Shown piece after piece: positions 34,467 through 42,654 of a stretch of 64,000 nt of DNA. Source of the stretch: Eubacteriaceae bacterium (lineage in GTDB: Bacteria > Bacillota > Clostridia > Eubacteriales > Alkalibacteraceae). Below the pieces are notes generated by a model. That model was given only the letters and a program-made list of their open reading frames with translations, did not search any database and had not been told where the DNA came from. The stretch spans positions 1-64,000 of the forward strand of contig JAAXUP010000003.1 in NCBI GenBank assembly GCA_013335935.1, written 5' to 3'. A program made the position numbers and the translations under genes. Every line of letters begins with the position of its first letter. Within the stretch, counting starts at the first letter, position 1.

Positions 34467-34548
34467 CAAGAATAGCGTCTGCAACGCGTTATTCAAGTAG
34501 ACTAGGAAAGTTTGGACTCCAGCGAGCTAGTCGAACTTTCCTAGTCTA
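34467..34548 (+). repeat. Two-hairpin repeat, complete copy behind T-box
   Basis: The first hairpin is GAATAGCGTC, loop TGC, AACGCGTTATTC. The second has arms TAGACTAGGAAAGTT and AACTTTCCTAGTCTA around TGGACTCCAGCGAGCTAGTCG minus its last bases. It abuts the T-run of the T-box terminator. It is nearly identical to the copy at 19092-19174. Confidence 0.88.
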
Positions 34549-34549
34549 T

Positions 34550-34586
34550 AAAAAAACTCCTGCCCCTATTTTCTTAGGGACAGAAG
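34550..34586 (-). terminator. Terminator of T-box leader
   Basis: On the minus strand CTTCTGTCCCTA, loop AGAAAA, TAGGGGCAGGAG and seven T form the conditional terminator. Its 5' arm lies 12 bases after the T-box sequence, the usual arrangement. Confidence 0.85.
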
Positions 34587-34823
34587 TAAAGTTCTTCTGC
34601 GGTACCACCCGAATTGACCATAAGGTCCACTCGTTTCATGCACTGCCATGCATGCTTCAAGGATAACGGGTGAAGATCCCGTCAGCTGCTACTCTGCATA
34701 TGCATTTCACGCCACACTCACAGGTCCATTCCATCCGGCTTATACTGCTGCGTTCTCACCATCTGCAGCTCTCTTTATGTACAGTTTCAGATTTACTACT
34801 CCTGATCATCGTTTTCAATCTAT
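34550..34823 (-). promoter_or_regulatory. T-box riboswitch, tryptophan-specific
   Basis: The minus-strand leader carries the conserved T-box CGGGTGGTACCGC (34599-34611), whose TGG-T bulge pairs with the CCA end of uncharged tRNA. Stem I starts with a GTAGTAAAT motif and its distal loop holds GATGGTGAGAAC. On the 3' side of the specifier loop GAATGGACC gives the specifier TGG at 34726-34728, the tryptophan codon, followed by the conserved A. A terminator follows. The first downstream gene is trpB2, which agrees with Trp control. The leader is interrupted from its gene by two repeat elements. Confidence 0.92.
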
Positions 34824-34829
34824 ACCAAA

Positions 34830-34858
34830 ATGTTACATCTATCGAACATTTTTGTCAA
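34830..34858 (-). promoter_or_regulatory. Promoter of Trp T-box leader
   Basis: On the minus strand a perfect TTGACA and TAACAT are separated by 17 bases. The expected start is about 34823, just before stem I of the T-box. Confidence 0.75.
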
Positions 34859-34917
34859 TAACTTTTTAAAATGCTATAATATAATCATAATTAATGGCAA
34901 ACAAGGAGGTCATGATC

Positions 34918-35427
34918 ATGGAAGAGATACTGAAAATAGCCTTCAACTCCACTGCGGTTTACATTTTTATTATTATTTCCATACGGATTTTTGGAAAGAA
35001 GGAACTGACACAGCTAACTGTTATCGATCTGGTATTTATCCTGCTTATCAGCAACTCCGTCCAAAATGCAATGGTCGGCTCCAATAGCTCCCTTCTCGGA
35101 GGTATGGCCGCAGCCTTTTCATTATTTGTTGTCAATTTTGTCCTGAAATACCTATTCTATAAATTCCCAGGGATCGGCAAAGCTTTTCAGGGAGAAGCTG
35201 TTCTCCTTATTTATGAAGGAGAACTCAATACAAAAAACATGGTGAAAGCTAAGCTGTCGCTGGATGAAATCAACGAAGCCATCAGGGAACACGGCGTGTC
35301 TTCCATCGACCAGGTTGACCTTGCGGTTTTAGAAATCGATGGCAGCATCAGTATCGTCTCCGATGAATACAAGAGAAGAACGGTCAAGAAACGAAAATCC
35401 TCAAAAGCGGTCACTAAACAGCAGTAA
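34918..35427 (+). CDS. DUF421-family membrane protein (YetF-like)
   Basis: The start is the ATG at 34918, 7 bases after AGGAGGT; the ATG two codons earlier is too close. The 169-residue protein has about three N-terminal helices with IRIFGKKELTQLTVIDLVF and a cytosolic DUF421 domain with GEAVLLIYEGELN. Family members such as Bacillus YetF occur in spore-forming Firmicutes; their function is unclear. It is shorter than the usual 200-230 residues and ends in a Lys-rich tail. It is divergent from the T-box. Confidence 0.85.
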   Translation: MEEILKIAFNSTAVYIFIIISIRIFGKKELTQLTVIDLVFILLISNSVQNAMVGSNSSLLGGMAAAFSLFVVNFVLKYLFYKFPGIGKAFQGEAVLLIYEGELNTKNMVKAKLSLDEINEAIREHGVSSIDQVDLAVLEIDGSISIVSDEYKRRTVKKRKSSKAVTKQQ

Positions 35428-35467
35428 CTAATTATAAAAAGCCATGACCTCTTTTGCATACAAAGAA

Positions 35468-35505
35468 GAGCTGCCAAAACCTTTTGGGTTCCGGCAGCTC
35501 CTCTT
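35468..35505 (+). terminator. Terminator of DUF421 gene
   Basis: GAGCTGCC and GGCAGCTC enclose an inner AACC/GGGTT stem. A pyrimidine-rich CTCTTGTTCGTCTTCTTC follows. It stands 41 bases after the stop codon. Confidence 0.65.
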
Positions 35506-35641
35506 GTTCGTCTTCTTCATGTATTGGGGATACATTATCTCAAAACAATTTTGAGAACAGGCGAGATTCATTATGTTTCTTAATTACATTTTAGCATATG
35601 CCTATCCATTAAGTTTCAAGAATCTTTAAAGATTTAAAGAT

Positions 35642-37039
35642 TTAAAGGGTAATTATAAAATTTGAACCAAAATTCGGGTGGGATATGACTTTGATTTTAC
35701 CATCGTGTTCTTCCACGATTTGTTTTACGATGGCCAGTCCGAGGCCACTATCCTTATCACCGGTTTTTTTCGAAAAATACCGGTCGAATATTCTGGGCAT
35801 CTCTTCCTTGCCCATGCCGCTGCCTGTATCGGAAACGACGATCACTGTGTTACTGCGTTTCTCGTAGCATCGGATACTTATAATATCCCCGGAGTTCGTA
35901 TTTTTCAAAGCATTTGAAACAAGATTCTCCATGACGATCCTGAACCGTCGCTCATCGATATTGAGGGTGAAACCGTCAGGACAGGGATCAAAGACCAGGG
36001 ATATTTTCTGTCCGGAGGCTTTCTTTGAAAAAAGGGCAAGGATCTGCTCAAAAAACTCATTGGCATTGACCTTCGATTTTACCAGGGGCATCTCTTCAAC
36101 TTTAGCTATAACCTGGAGGTTATTTATTCTGCTCGTAATTTCCTCAAGATTTTCTTTTAAGGCATTGCTGTAATATTCAATATCCTCCGCTGTGTTCTCA
36201 TTCTCATCCAGCAGCAGCTCCATATAACCCCTGATGGCACCCAAAGGTTCCTTAAGGTCATGGGCAATATTCGACATCATCCTCTTCTGCTTCTCATGGC
36301 TGAAGGTCAGTCTGAAATAATCTCTTGTATAGGTGAAGTATTTGCTGATAAGGATAAATCCAATAATGCATATATTGGCAAGACTGATGATATCGAAGTT
36401 CCCTTGATAGAAGCCATTGTAATCATAGGCGGCCATTGCGCCGCTAATCAGAACGAAGATATTAAAAAAGTGGACATGAAACCTGCTGTAGATATTACGA
36501 AATCTTACCTTGAAGATGATCCATACCATAAATAATGTGAGCATGATGTAATATCCTGTGGCAAAATATAATGCGGTATCTCCATTTGTACCTCTGAATA
36601 TGGAGGATACCTCCAGGGTGATCCTTACGAACCCATCGATAAAGCTAAGGATGATCATAAAGATCACAAATCTATTGTTGTACTCAGTCATATTGATTTC
36701 TGATATCAACATGATCATGAGGATATTAAACATGCTCAGGGACAGTGCTTTAAGGCTCTCGATTGCCTCTACGGATGGATTGAGATGGAACGCCACAAAC
36801 ATAAGGGCATAAAGGGTAAAGAAAAGCATGACCTTATCTTTGATCCGGTATGCGAAATTGACTACCCCTGACATAATGATCATCGCCATCAGAAAATAGA
36901 TGGAGCTATTGTCCGGATTATAAAGTACTGAGATTTTTGGCAAAATGAAATAAAGACCGGCTGCTAAAATCAGCAGCACCAAAATCATCATAACCTTATT
37001 CTGCCTCGTTTCTTCTTTTATATTTTTAAGCATGTCCAC
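35642..37039 (-). CDS. Membrane sensor histidine kinase
   Basis: The 465-residue protein has about seven to eight membrane helices in residues 15-235, with no large extracellular loop. The HisKA box has His260 (SNIAHDLKEPLG). The ATPase domain shows N box VMENLVSNALKNT, G1 VVSDTGSGMG and G2 DSGLGLAIVKQIVEEH. The sensor part looks like a membrane-embedded input domain of the 7TM type. The response-regulator gene lies 5 bases upstream, so the two form one operon. The signal is unknown. Confidence 0.92.
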   Translation of the reverse strand: MDMLKNIKEETRQNKVMMILVLLILAAGLYFILPKISVLYNPDNSSIYFLMAMIIMSGVVNFAYRIKDKVMLFFTLYALMFVAFHLNPSVEAIESLKALSLSMFNILMIMLISEINMTEYNNRFVIFMIILSFIDGFVRITLEVSSIFRGTNGDTALYFATGYYIMLTLFMVWIIFKVRFRNIYSRFHVHFFNIFVLISGAMAAYDYNGFYQGNFDIISLANICIIGFILISKYFTYTRDYFRLTFSHEKQKRMMSNIAHDLKEPLGAIRGYMELLLDENENTAEDIEYYSNALKENLEEITSRINNLQVIAKVEEMPLVKSKVNANEFFEQILALFSKKASGQKISLVFDPCPDGFTLNIDERRFRIVMENLVSNALKNTNSGDIISIRCYEKRSNTVIVVSDTGSGMGKEEMPRIFDRYFSKKTGDKDSGLGLAIVKQIVEEHDGKIKVISHPNFGSNFIITL

Positions 37040-37044
37040 ACGTC

Positions 37045-37725
37045 CTATTTATCATTGAACTTGTATCCTCTTCCCCATACGGTTTTAATAAATGTCTTAT
37101 CTTTGTTTGCGTCTTTCAGCTTCTTTCGCAAATTAAACACATGGGTCTGGATGGTCCTTGGATCCCCTCCATCGTACATTCCCCAGACTGCGGTGTAGAT
37201 GTCATCCAGACTGTACGTCCTGTCGATATTTCTTGCCAGCTGAAGAAGTATATTGAATTCCTTGGCTGTAAGATCGATAGGGTTCCCCTTCATCATGGCG
37301 GATTTTGAAGCTGTATCGATGGCAAGATCTCCAAATACCAAAATCTTCGGCTGTTCGCTGCCGCTAAGACTATTTTTTATTCTTGCAATAATCCGGAAGG
37401 AAAGTTCTCTTGGGCTGAAAGGTTTCGTCATATAGTCATCTCCGCCTGAAATAAAGCCATCGATCCGTTCGTCCTCCTTACAGAGGCTCGAGAGAAAGAT
37501 CACTGGAAAATTGGCATCCTTCTTGATTTCCTGGCAAAACTTCAGCCCGCTGCCATCAGGAAGCATAACATCCAACACCATAAGGTCTGGAGAATAGTTT
37601 GCCAGGATTTCTCTTGCTTCTTTAATGCTGGCCGCCGTCACGACCTCATGACCCTGGCGTTGTAAGTATATGCTATTTATATCAAGTATGCTGTTGTCAT
37701 CATCAACGAGCATTATTTTATACAT
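37045..37725 (-). CDS. OmpR/PhoB-family response regulator
   Basis: The 226-residue protein has a receiver domain with the acidic triad at 8-9 and phosphoacceptor Asp52 (LMVLDVMLPDGSG), Lys at the conserved MTKPFSPREL, and a C-terminal winged helix (LTAKEFNILLQLARN, VWGRGYKFNDK). It precedes the histidine kinase gene and is its partner. No target promoter can be named from the window. Confidence 0.95.
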   Translation of the reverse strand: MYKIMLVDDDNSILDINSIYLQRQGHEVVTAASIKEAREILANYSPDLMVLDVMLPDGSGLKFCQEIKKDANFPVIFLSSLCKEDERIDGFISGGDDYMTKPFSPRELSFRIIARIKNSLSGSEQPKILVFGDLAIDTASKSAMMKGNPIDLTAKEFNILLQLARNIDRTYSLDDIYTAVWGMYDGGDPRTIQTHVFNLRKKLKDANKDKTFIKTVWGRGYKFNDK

Positions 37726-37792
37726 TTGAATCCCTCCGTATTTACACTTATTTTATCACGAAATGATAAATAATTATAGGAGAAATAAAATA

Positions 37793-37814
37793 ACCCTGCC
37801 GATAACGACAGGGT
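37793..37814 (-). terminator. Short terminator after the HIRAN-like gene
   Basis: On the minus strand ACCCTG and CAGGGT form a short hairpin followed by TATTTTATTT. It lies 16 bases after the stop codon at 37830. Confidence 0.5.
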
Positions 37815-37829
37815 GTTTGATTTATGATA

Positions 37830-38222
37830 CTACTTAAGATCTACCTGCAGTCTGACTTCACATTCATAGAAGCCTTCCTGATCCATAGCAATTTGATAAT
37901 GATCGATATAAGGTTTGACAGAACTGCCGTATTTGGTTTCGAAATATCTCAAATGCTGGGAAGGAATAACACCGATACTGCCGCCATTTGGCGCAAAAAC
38001 CTCCAGACCATACCCTAAAGGGCCTCTCGTCATGGCCGTTCTTGTTTTAAGTACCTCATCGCCTTTCAGTGTTTCCAATACTTTCTGCCTTTCCTTAGTT
38101 GTGGACCCGGTTAACTTGACCGTTATATTGTTTGAAGCACCTGTTGTTCCAGGTTTACCCTCACTGTCATTTACTTCTGAGGTCTCATTTTGTTTTGATT
38201 TAAGCCAGTCTATTAATCCCAT
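37830..38222 (-). CDS. Uncharacterised protein with HIRAN-like domain
   Basis: The 130-residue cytosolic protein has a polar linker (ETSEVNDSEGKPGTTGASN) and a C-terminal beta-rich domain. Its pattern is NITVKLTGSTTKERQ, then GLEVFAPNGGSIGVIPSQHL, then YECEVRLQVDLK. This resembles a HIRAN domain, a DNA-end or nucleic-acid binding fold, including the IGxIP turn. The match is weak and the role is unknown. It is monocistronic. Confidence 0.5.
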   Translation of the reverse strand: MGLIDWLKSKQNETSEVNDSEGKPGTTGASNNITVKLTGSTTKERQKVLETLKGDEVLKTRTAMTRGPLGYGLEVFAPNGGSIGVIPSQHLRYFETKYGSSVKPYIDHYQIAMDQEGFYECEVRLQVDLK

Positions 38223-38344
38223 TATTTTTGCCTCCTTATCAATAGAATTATCATAATGATAAGAACCCTATCCATCAAGATAAGGTTCTTTTTAGTGTAA
38301 TTAATTTTCCCAAAGGGGCAATGTCAAGGTTTAATAGAAAAAAA

Positions 38345-38419
38345 TGGCTAGGGCGGAAGGATTCGAACCTTCGAATAGTGGAGTCAGAGTCCAGTGCCTT
38401 ACCGCTTGGCTACGCCCCA
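38345..38419 (-). tRNA. tRNA-Gln (anticodon CTG)
   Basis: The acceptor stem TGGGGCG pairs with CGCCCTA (first pair U-A, as usual for glutamine tRNA), followed by discriminator G and encoded CCA. The anticodon loop CTCTGAC gives CTG. The T-arm has GGTTCGAATCC. The outermost anticodon-stem pair is C27-C43, a mismatch; the other four pair. Confidence 0.93.
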
Positions 38420-38534
38420 TCAAATTTACCGGTCCTTCAAACTTCTCTGAAAAGACAGGTTCTTTCTATTAGACACAATAAATAGTTTAACATGAATTCA
38501 AAATAATGCAAGTGTTTTTGAAGAAAAATAATGC

Positions 38535-38606
38535 TGGCAGTTATTGTTAGCTGTTAGCTGTTAGTTTAGCAAAAAAGGCTAATGGCCAACCACCTAACCA
38601 CCCAAT
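38535..38606. repeat. Mosaic intergenic repeat, copy 3 (short)
   Basis: The stretch holds GTTAGCTGTTAGCTGTTAG and CCAACCACCTAACCACCCAA. These are the words seen at 9830 and 34253. It touches the stop codon of the flavoenzyme gene. Confidence 0.7.
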
Positions 38607-38607
38607 G

Positions 38608-40521
38608 TTATATATCCCTTCCTGCATTATATCCTGCAGTAGTAGCAGTGTACAGTGTTCCTCTATTGCTGGCGCAGTCACCGATGAAGTACGTATCATC
38701 CACAAGATTTTCAAAGGTCAGTGCTTCTTCTGTCTTTGGTTTGACTCCAAGAGACACAATGAGCGTATCAAATTCTAAGGTTTTTTCACCATTCTCACCT
38801 GTGATATGAACCGTATTTTCCTCTGCTCTAAGTAACTTATGCCCCGATAATACTGTGACATTTTCTTTCTTCAGGAGCTGAAGCATGGCTGTCATGGGTA
38901 TCGGAGAAACCTCCAGCATCTGTTTCTCGCTTACCATCTCGACGATAGTGACTTTTTTGTCTTTTCTCGCCAGATCCAGCGCCACTTCACAACCCGTTAG
39001 ACCTCCCCCTGCGATGACCACTCGGTTTCCCGTCTGGGCTTCCCCGGTTTCAACATCTCCTACCCAGACCACATTTTCTCCGTCTAATCCTGGTATGGGT
39101 GGGATGTTCCCTTCAGCGCCTAACGCGACGATAATGGCATCCGGCTTCTCAGCCAATACCTTATCCGGTGTTGCTTCAGCCGACAGCCTTAAATGGATCT
39201 TCGGATGTCTGCTGGTCATTCTTATTGCCCACTCCAGGTAATCTTTCAGATCTGCCTTAAAATCAGGTGCCACGGCCAGATTCAGCGCTCCTCCAAGCCT
39301 TGGGCTTTTTTCAAACAGCACCACATCATGCCCCCTGTCGGCTGCAGACCTTGCAGCTTCCATACCAGCAGGACCCCCACCAACGACAACTACTTTTTTA
39401 CTTATCTCGGCTTTTAAAGCTTCATCTTTCAGCTCAAGCTCCCGGCCAACTTTAGGATTTACCGCACATGCCACCCTGATTCCAGCGGGACCATGAGTCC
39501 TGTTTAGACACAGCACGCACCGGATGCAAGGACGGGTTTCCTCCTCTTTCCCTGTTCGGGCATTATTGACTGCATTGGGGTCAGCGATCACTGTCCTTAT
39601 CATAGCGAACATGTCCGCTTCATCTTTTTCGATAATTTCAGCTGCCAGCTCCATATCGATGGATCCGACGGTAGTTACAGGAATTTTGATGCCGGCCGCT
39701 TTTTTGACCGAGGCGGCAAAGTGAGCATTGATCCCTCTCTCAAAATAGGTCGGCTGCGTGACCATCGGTACGATATCATCCAATAGCAATAGCCCTGCAG
39801 AGACATGCACCAAATCGATTTTATCCTGGATGATTTTAATAAACTCGATGGTTTCCTCGATTTCGATTCCTCCTTCTATCAATTCAGAGGCACTTAATCG
39901 GAATTCAATGGCAAGCTTATTGCCCACTCTTGCCCGTATGGCGTCCAGGAGTTCACAGGCGAATGTCGCTCTGTTTTCGATGCTTCCGCCGTATTTATCC
40001 GTCCTGTGATTAAACAACGGAGAGAAAAAATTGCTGATGAGTATTCCATGTCCTCCATGAAGGAGAATCATATCCATACCGGCCTTGCAGGCTCTTTCTG
40101 CTGCATCGGCAAACAGTTCGATCCAGTTATCGATTTCTTCCTGTGTCATGACATCAATTGGGGACATCCCCTCCGGCATATCATGTCCGAAGGCGAAGCC
40201 AGCCAGCTCGATGGAAGCCTTTGCTCCATATCGGTGAACGGTATCCGCCAGTACAGACAGACCGTTGATCACATGGTCGCTTCCCATATTCACACAATAA
40301 CCGCTGGTACCGGGAACTGGAGGAGTCACCATGGAGATCCCTACCGTTACGATTCCTGCCCCGCCCTTTGCCAGGGCTCTTGTCCACTCAATCAGTTCTT
40401 GAGAAACAAGTCCCTCAGGAGATGCAAGCCGCGGAGCTGCAGGGGCCGTGATGATGCGGTTCTTAACCAGCATGCTGCCGATTTTGATCGGTTCAAAAAT
40501 TTTCTTATACCTTGGATTCAT
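38608..40521 (-). CDS. 2-enoate-reductase-like flavin/iron-sulfur oxidoreductase
   Basis: The ATG at 40521 follows GGGAAGGAAAATTTCA and gives 637 residues, typical of the family. The N-terminal half is an old-yellow-enzyme TIM barrel binding FMN (HGGHGILISNFFSPLFNHR region). Cys332, Cys335, Cys338 and Cys352 bind a [4Fe-4S] cluster. Two Rossmann motifs follow (VVVVGGGPAGMEAA and VVIAGGGLTGCEVA) for FAD and NAD(P)H. Relatives are clostridial 2-enoate reductase, BaiCD/BaiH and trimethylamine dehydrogenase. It likely reduces an unsaturated acid or ketone. Divergent from a TetR gene that may control it. Confidence 0.9.
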   Translation of the reverse strand: MNPRYKKIFEPIKIGSMLVKNRIITAPAAPRLASPEGLVSQELIEWTRALAKGGAGIVTVGISMVTPPVPGTSGYCVNMGSDHVINGLSVLADTVHRYGAKASIELAGFAFGHDMPEGMSPIDVMTQEEIDNWIELFADAAERACKAGMDMILLHGGHGILISNFFSPLFNHRTDKYGGSIENRATFACELLDAIRARVGNKLAIEFRLSASELIEGGIEIEETIEFIKIIQDKIDLVHVSAGLLLLDDIVPMVTQPTYFERGINAHFAASVKKAAGIKIPVTTVGSIDMELAAEIIEKDEADMFAMIRTVIADPNAVNNARTGKEEETRPCIRCVLCLNRTHGPAGIRVACAVNPKVGRELELKDEALKAEISKKVVVVGGGPAGMEAARSAADRGHDVVLFEKSPRLGGALNLAVAPDFKADLKDYLEWAIRMTSRHPKIHLRLSAEATPDKVLAEKPDAIIVALGAEGNIPPIPGLDGENVVWVGDVETGEAQTGNRVVIAGGGLTGCEVALDLARKDKKVTIVEMVSEKQMLEVSPIPMTAMLQLLKKENVTVLSGHKLLRAEENTVHITGENGEKTLEFDTLIVSLGVKPKTEEALTFENLVDDTYFIGDCASNRGTLYTATTAGYNAGRDI

Positions 40522-40657
40522 TGAAATTTTCCTTCCCATTCTTGATATCATTACTGTAATTTGCGGACAGATCGTTTGAAACGCTCCCATAGATGGCAAC
40601 GTTTTCAAGTCGTAAAATATCCCCTTGTTAAATATATAATAATAGTTTAACATAGGG

Positions 40658-40692
40658 TATAGACCGTTGTCTATAGTCTTGTATACAATTGT
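40658..40692. promoter_or_regulatory. Palindromic operator candidates between flavoenzyme and TetR genes
   Basis: TATAGAC, spacer CGTT and GTCTATA form a perfect 18-base palindrome at 40658-40675. A second palindrome TTGTATACAA (40679-40688) overlaps ACAATTGT (40685-40692). They lie in the 245-base divergent region, suitably placed for TetR repression of both genes. Confidence 0.5.
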
Positions 40693-40766
40693 CTGTAAAC
40701 TGAAAATTTGATCTTCGGGCAGAAACCCCAATTATGGTATAATAACTTAAAAACGAGGTACCCTAT

Positions 40767-41843
40767 ATGGAAAATTTAGATACAAAACAAAAAATATACG
40801 CTGTAGCCAGAAATTTATTCTATGAACAGGGATATTATAAAACATCTCTCCAGTCGATTTCGAAAAAACTGGAGATTTCACATTCGGTGATCTTTCATTA
40901 CTTCGAAAACAAAAGGGACATTCTAGTCAACATCATCAGCGATTACCACAAAACTGCCGATGGCATCGTTGCCGATTTGATCAAGGATATGAGCATACTG
41001 GAAACCCAGGTATTCATGCTTAAATTCAGTATGATGCCCCTTATCAGAGACAGAAAACTTTTCCGCCTCTTTTATGACAGCATTCAGGAGAATGTCACGG
41101 TTGATATCTTCTCCAAATCCATGACCGAAACCATGGAACGGATCTATCGATACAGCACCCTGGAATATGATGAAACAGACAAAATCCTTCTTTACAACTC
41201 CTTTGTGGGCATCAGCAAGGAGTTCCTTACAGGTCTCTACAAGGGCAGTCTCCCGCTAACTGAAAACACCATTGACCGATATGTGATTTACTTCATGAAA
41301 TTGTTTTTCAATGCCTCGGAAGGTGAAGTATTAAGTGTCATCATAAAAACCGGTAAATTAATGAAGATATTTAAATACGAAAATATGTCTTTTTCAAAGC
41401 TTCAGGACAATGTTTCAAATGCCATTACAAACAAAGCAGGAATTTCATATTTTGATCACTTCCAGTCGGATTTCATAACCAATGTTATTTTCGATGATCA
41501 AGGCAATCAAAACAGTCCTGAGTTTGACAGCTGCAATAAAATTGTTGTCCTGACGAAGCAGATCAAGCTTTCCCACTATCTCGATCTGGATGATATATCC
41601 GTAAAGCTGCAGGATTTTCACAATAAAAGTGCCGAGTTATACGATTTTGTCATAAAAGAAATCCCGACATTACAGTTGCTGCCGGTTACTCACATGAAAA
41701 AAAGTGATGCCGTCCATTTCCAGTTCAAGGATTTTACCGACTACAACATCGATGTCCTGAAAACCCTGGAGCACATGAATATTGAATACCATGTAAACTC
41801 TGAAAAACTGACTCTGGTGTTATTTTTTGCATATATCCTTTAA
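40767..41843 (+). CDS. TetR-family regulator with long C-terminal extension
   Basis: Residues 5-60 are a TetR helix-turn-helix (KIYAVARNLFYEQGYYKTS, then ISHSVIFHYFENKRDILVNI). The protein has 358 residues, about 150 more than usual TetR proteins. The extra C-terminal part after residue 195 matches nothing I recognise. A TATAAT lies at 40738-40743. Divergence from the flavoenzyme gene and the palindromes between them suggest that it senses a substrate of that enzyme. Confidence 0.85.
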   Translation: MENLDTKQKIYAVARNLFYEQGYYKTSLQSISKKLEISHSVIFHYFENKRDILVNIISDYHKTADGIVADLIKDMSILETQVFMLKFSMMPLIRDRKLFRLFYDSIQENVTVDIFSKSMTETMERIYRYSTLEYDETDKILLYNSFVGISKEFLTGLYKGSLPLTENTIDRYVIYFMKLFFNASEGEVLSVIIKTGKLMKIFKYENMSFSKLQDNVSNAITNKAGISYFDHFQSDFITNVIFDDQGNQNSPEFDSCNKIVVLTKQIKLSHYLDLDDISVKLQDFHNKSAELYDFVIKEIPTLQLLPVTHMKKSDAVHFQFKDFTDYNIDVLKTLEHMNIEYHVNSEKLTLVLFFAYIL

Positions 41844-41871
41844 AGAAAAAATTTGCCGACTCTTATCAATA

Positions 41872-41909
41872 AACCCTCATGTACAATTTAAATGAACATG
41901 AGGGTTTTG
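41872..41909. terminator. Bidirectional terminator after TetR gene
   Basis: AAACCCTCATGT and ACATGAGGGTTT form a 12-base-pair hairpin with a 13-base loop and a T-run on the plus strand. It ends 6 bases before the stop codon of the convergent gene. Confidence 0.75.
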
Positions 41910-41914
41910 CTGTC

Positions 41915-42643
41915 TTAAAGCTCAATAGTTTTCATAAAACTGACAAATGACTTAATCCTTCCATCCTGATGGAATTTTAAGGAGTTGTCATCTCCATTTA
42001 CACCGATCACATTGAAGTCGAAAGCAGGCAATTCTCCATCTGGCGTCTGAATTTTTTCCGGTTTTGCGGGCTCCACAGATTTTACCGCGCCATTATTATA
42101 GAAGGATATCCCCGTCCTCACGTCCAGTTCCCCAAGCGGTGTATTTACACGGATCTTCTCGTTGGGCCAGAAGGTTATGCTTCTTATTCCCCCCTCGCTG
42201 TAGAGACATAGCCCCATCAGCCGGGTGGTCAATTCTCCGACTGTGGTTTTTATTTTCAGATCTTCCGTCAAAGTATACTCATCTTTCTCGTCCCAGTATG
42301 GTGTGATCCGTCCAAAGAGTGGAAAGATCCGTTTGATACTGCCATCTTCATAGAAGGAGATCATTTCTGCCAGTATATCTCCGGCAATTGTAGAAACCAG
42401 AATCCTTTCATCTAGCAGGATACTTTTAAGTCGTCCATTGGGATAAAAAGATATGGAAGTCGTATTCTTTTTCCTTACCTCGTCGTCCCGATAATGAGGA
42501 ATCAATACCCCCAGGCTGGTATTGATTTTATTGACCTCTGAAAGAAAACATTCCTTCAGGCTGCCGTCCTCGTAAAAACCCGGAAATGTGGCTCCCGTTA
42601 TTTTCCCATATCTTGTCATATAACTATTCTTCTTAGTATTCAT
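41915..42643 (-). CDS. MORN-variant repeat protein
   Basis: The ATG at 42643 follows GAAGGAGGAAAAG and gives 242 residues. Repeats of the pattern FYEDGSLK occur about seven times (FYEDGSLKECF, SFYPNGRLKSI, SFYEDGSIKRI, LYSEGGIRSI, SFYNNGAVKSV, KFHQDGRIKSF), alternating with TxxGEL-type segments. This resembles the MORN-variant repeat of toxin-antitoxin wing proteins. The 12 bases to the AnfO-like gene suggest one operon. The function is unknown. Confidence 0.75.
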   Translation of the reverse strand: MNTKKNSYMTRYGKITGATFPGFYEDGSLKECFLSEVNKINTSLGVLIPHYRDDEVRKKNTTSISFYPNGRLKSILLDERILVSTIAGDILAEMISFYEDGSIKRIFPLFGRITPYWDEKDEYTLTEDLKIKTTVGELTTRLMGLCLYSEGGIRSITFWPNEKIRVNTPLGELDVRTGISFYNNGAVKSVEPAKPEKIQTPDGELPAFDFNVIGVNGDDNSLKFHQDGRIKSFVSFMKTIEL

Positions 42644-42654
42644 CTTTTCCTCCT

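Noticed and set aside
34731-34733. Alternative TGG as T-box specifier
   Set aside because: Only the TGG at 34726-34728 stands in the GAA-codon-ACC context of a specifier loop. Both would give Trp.
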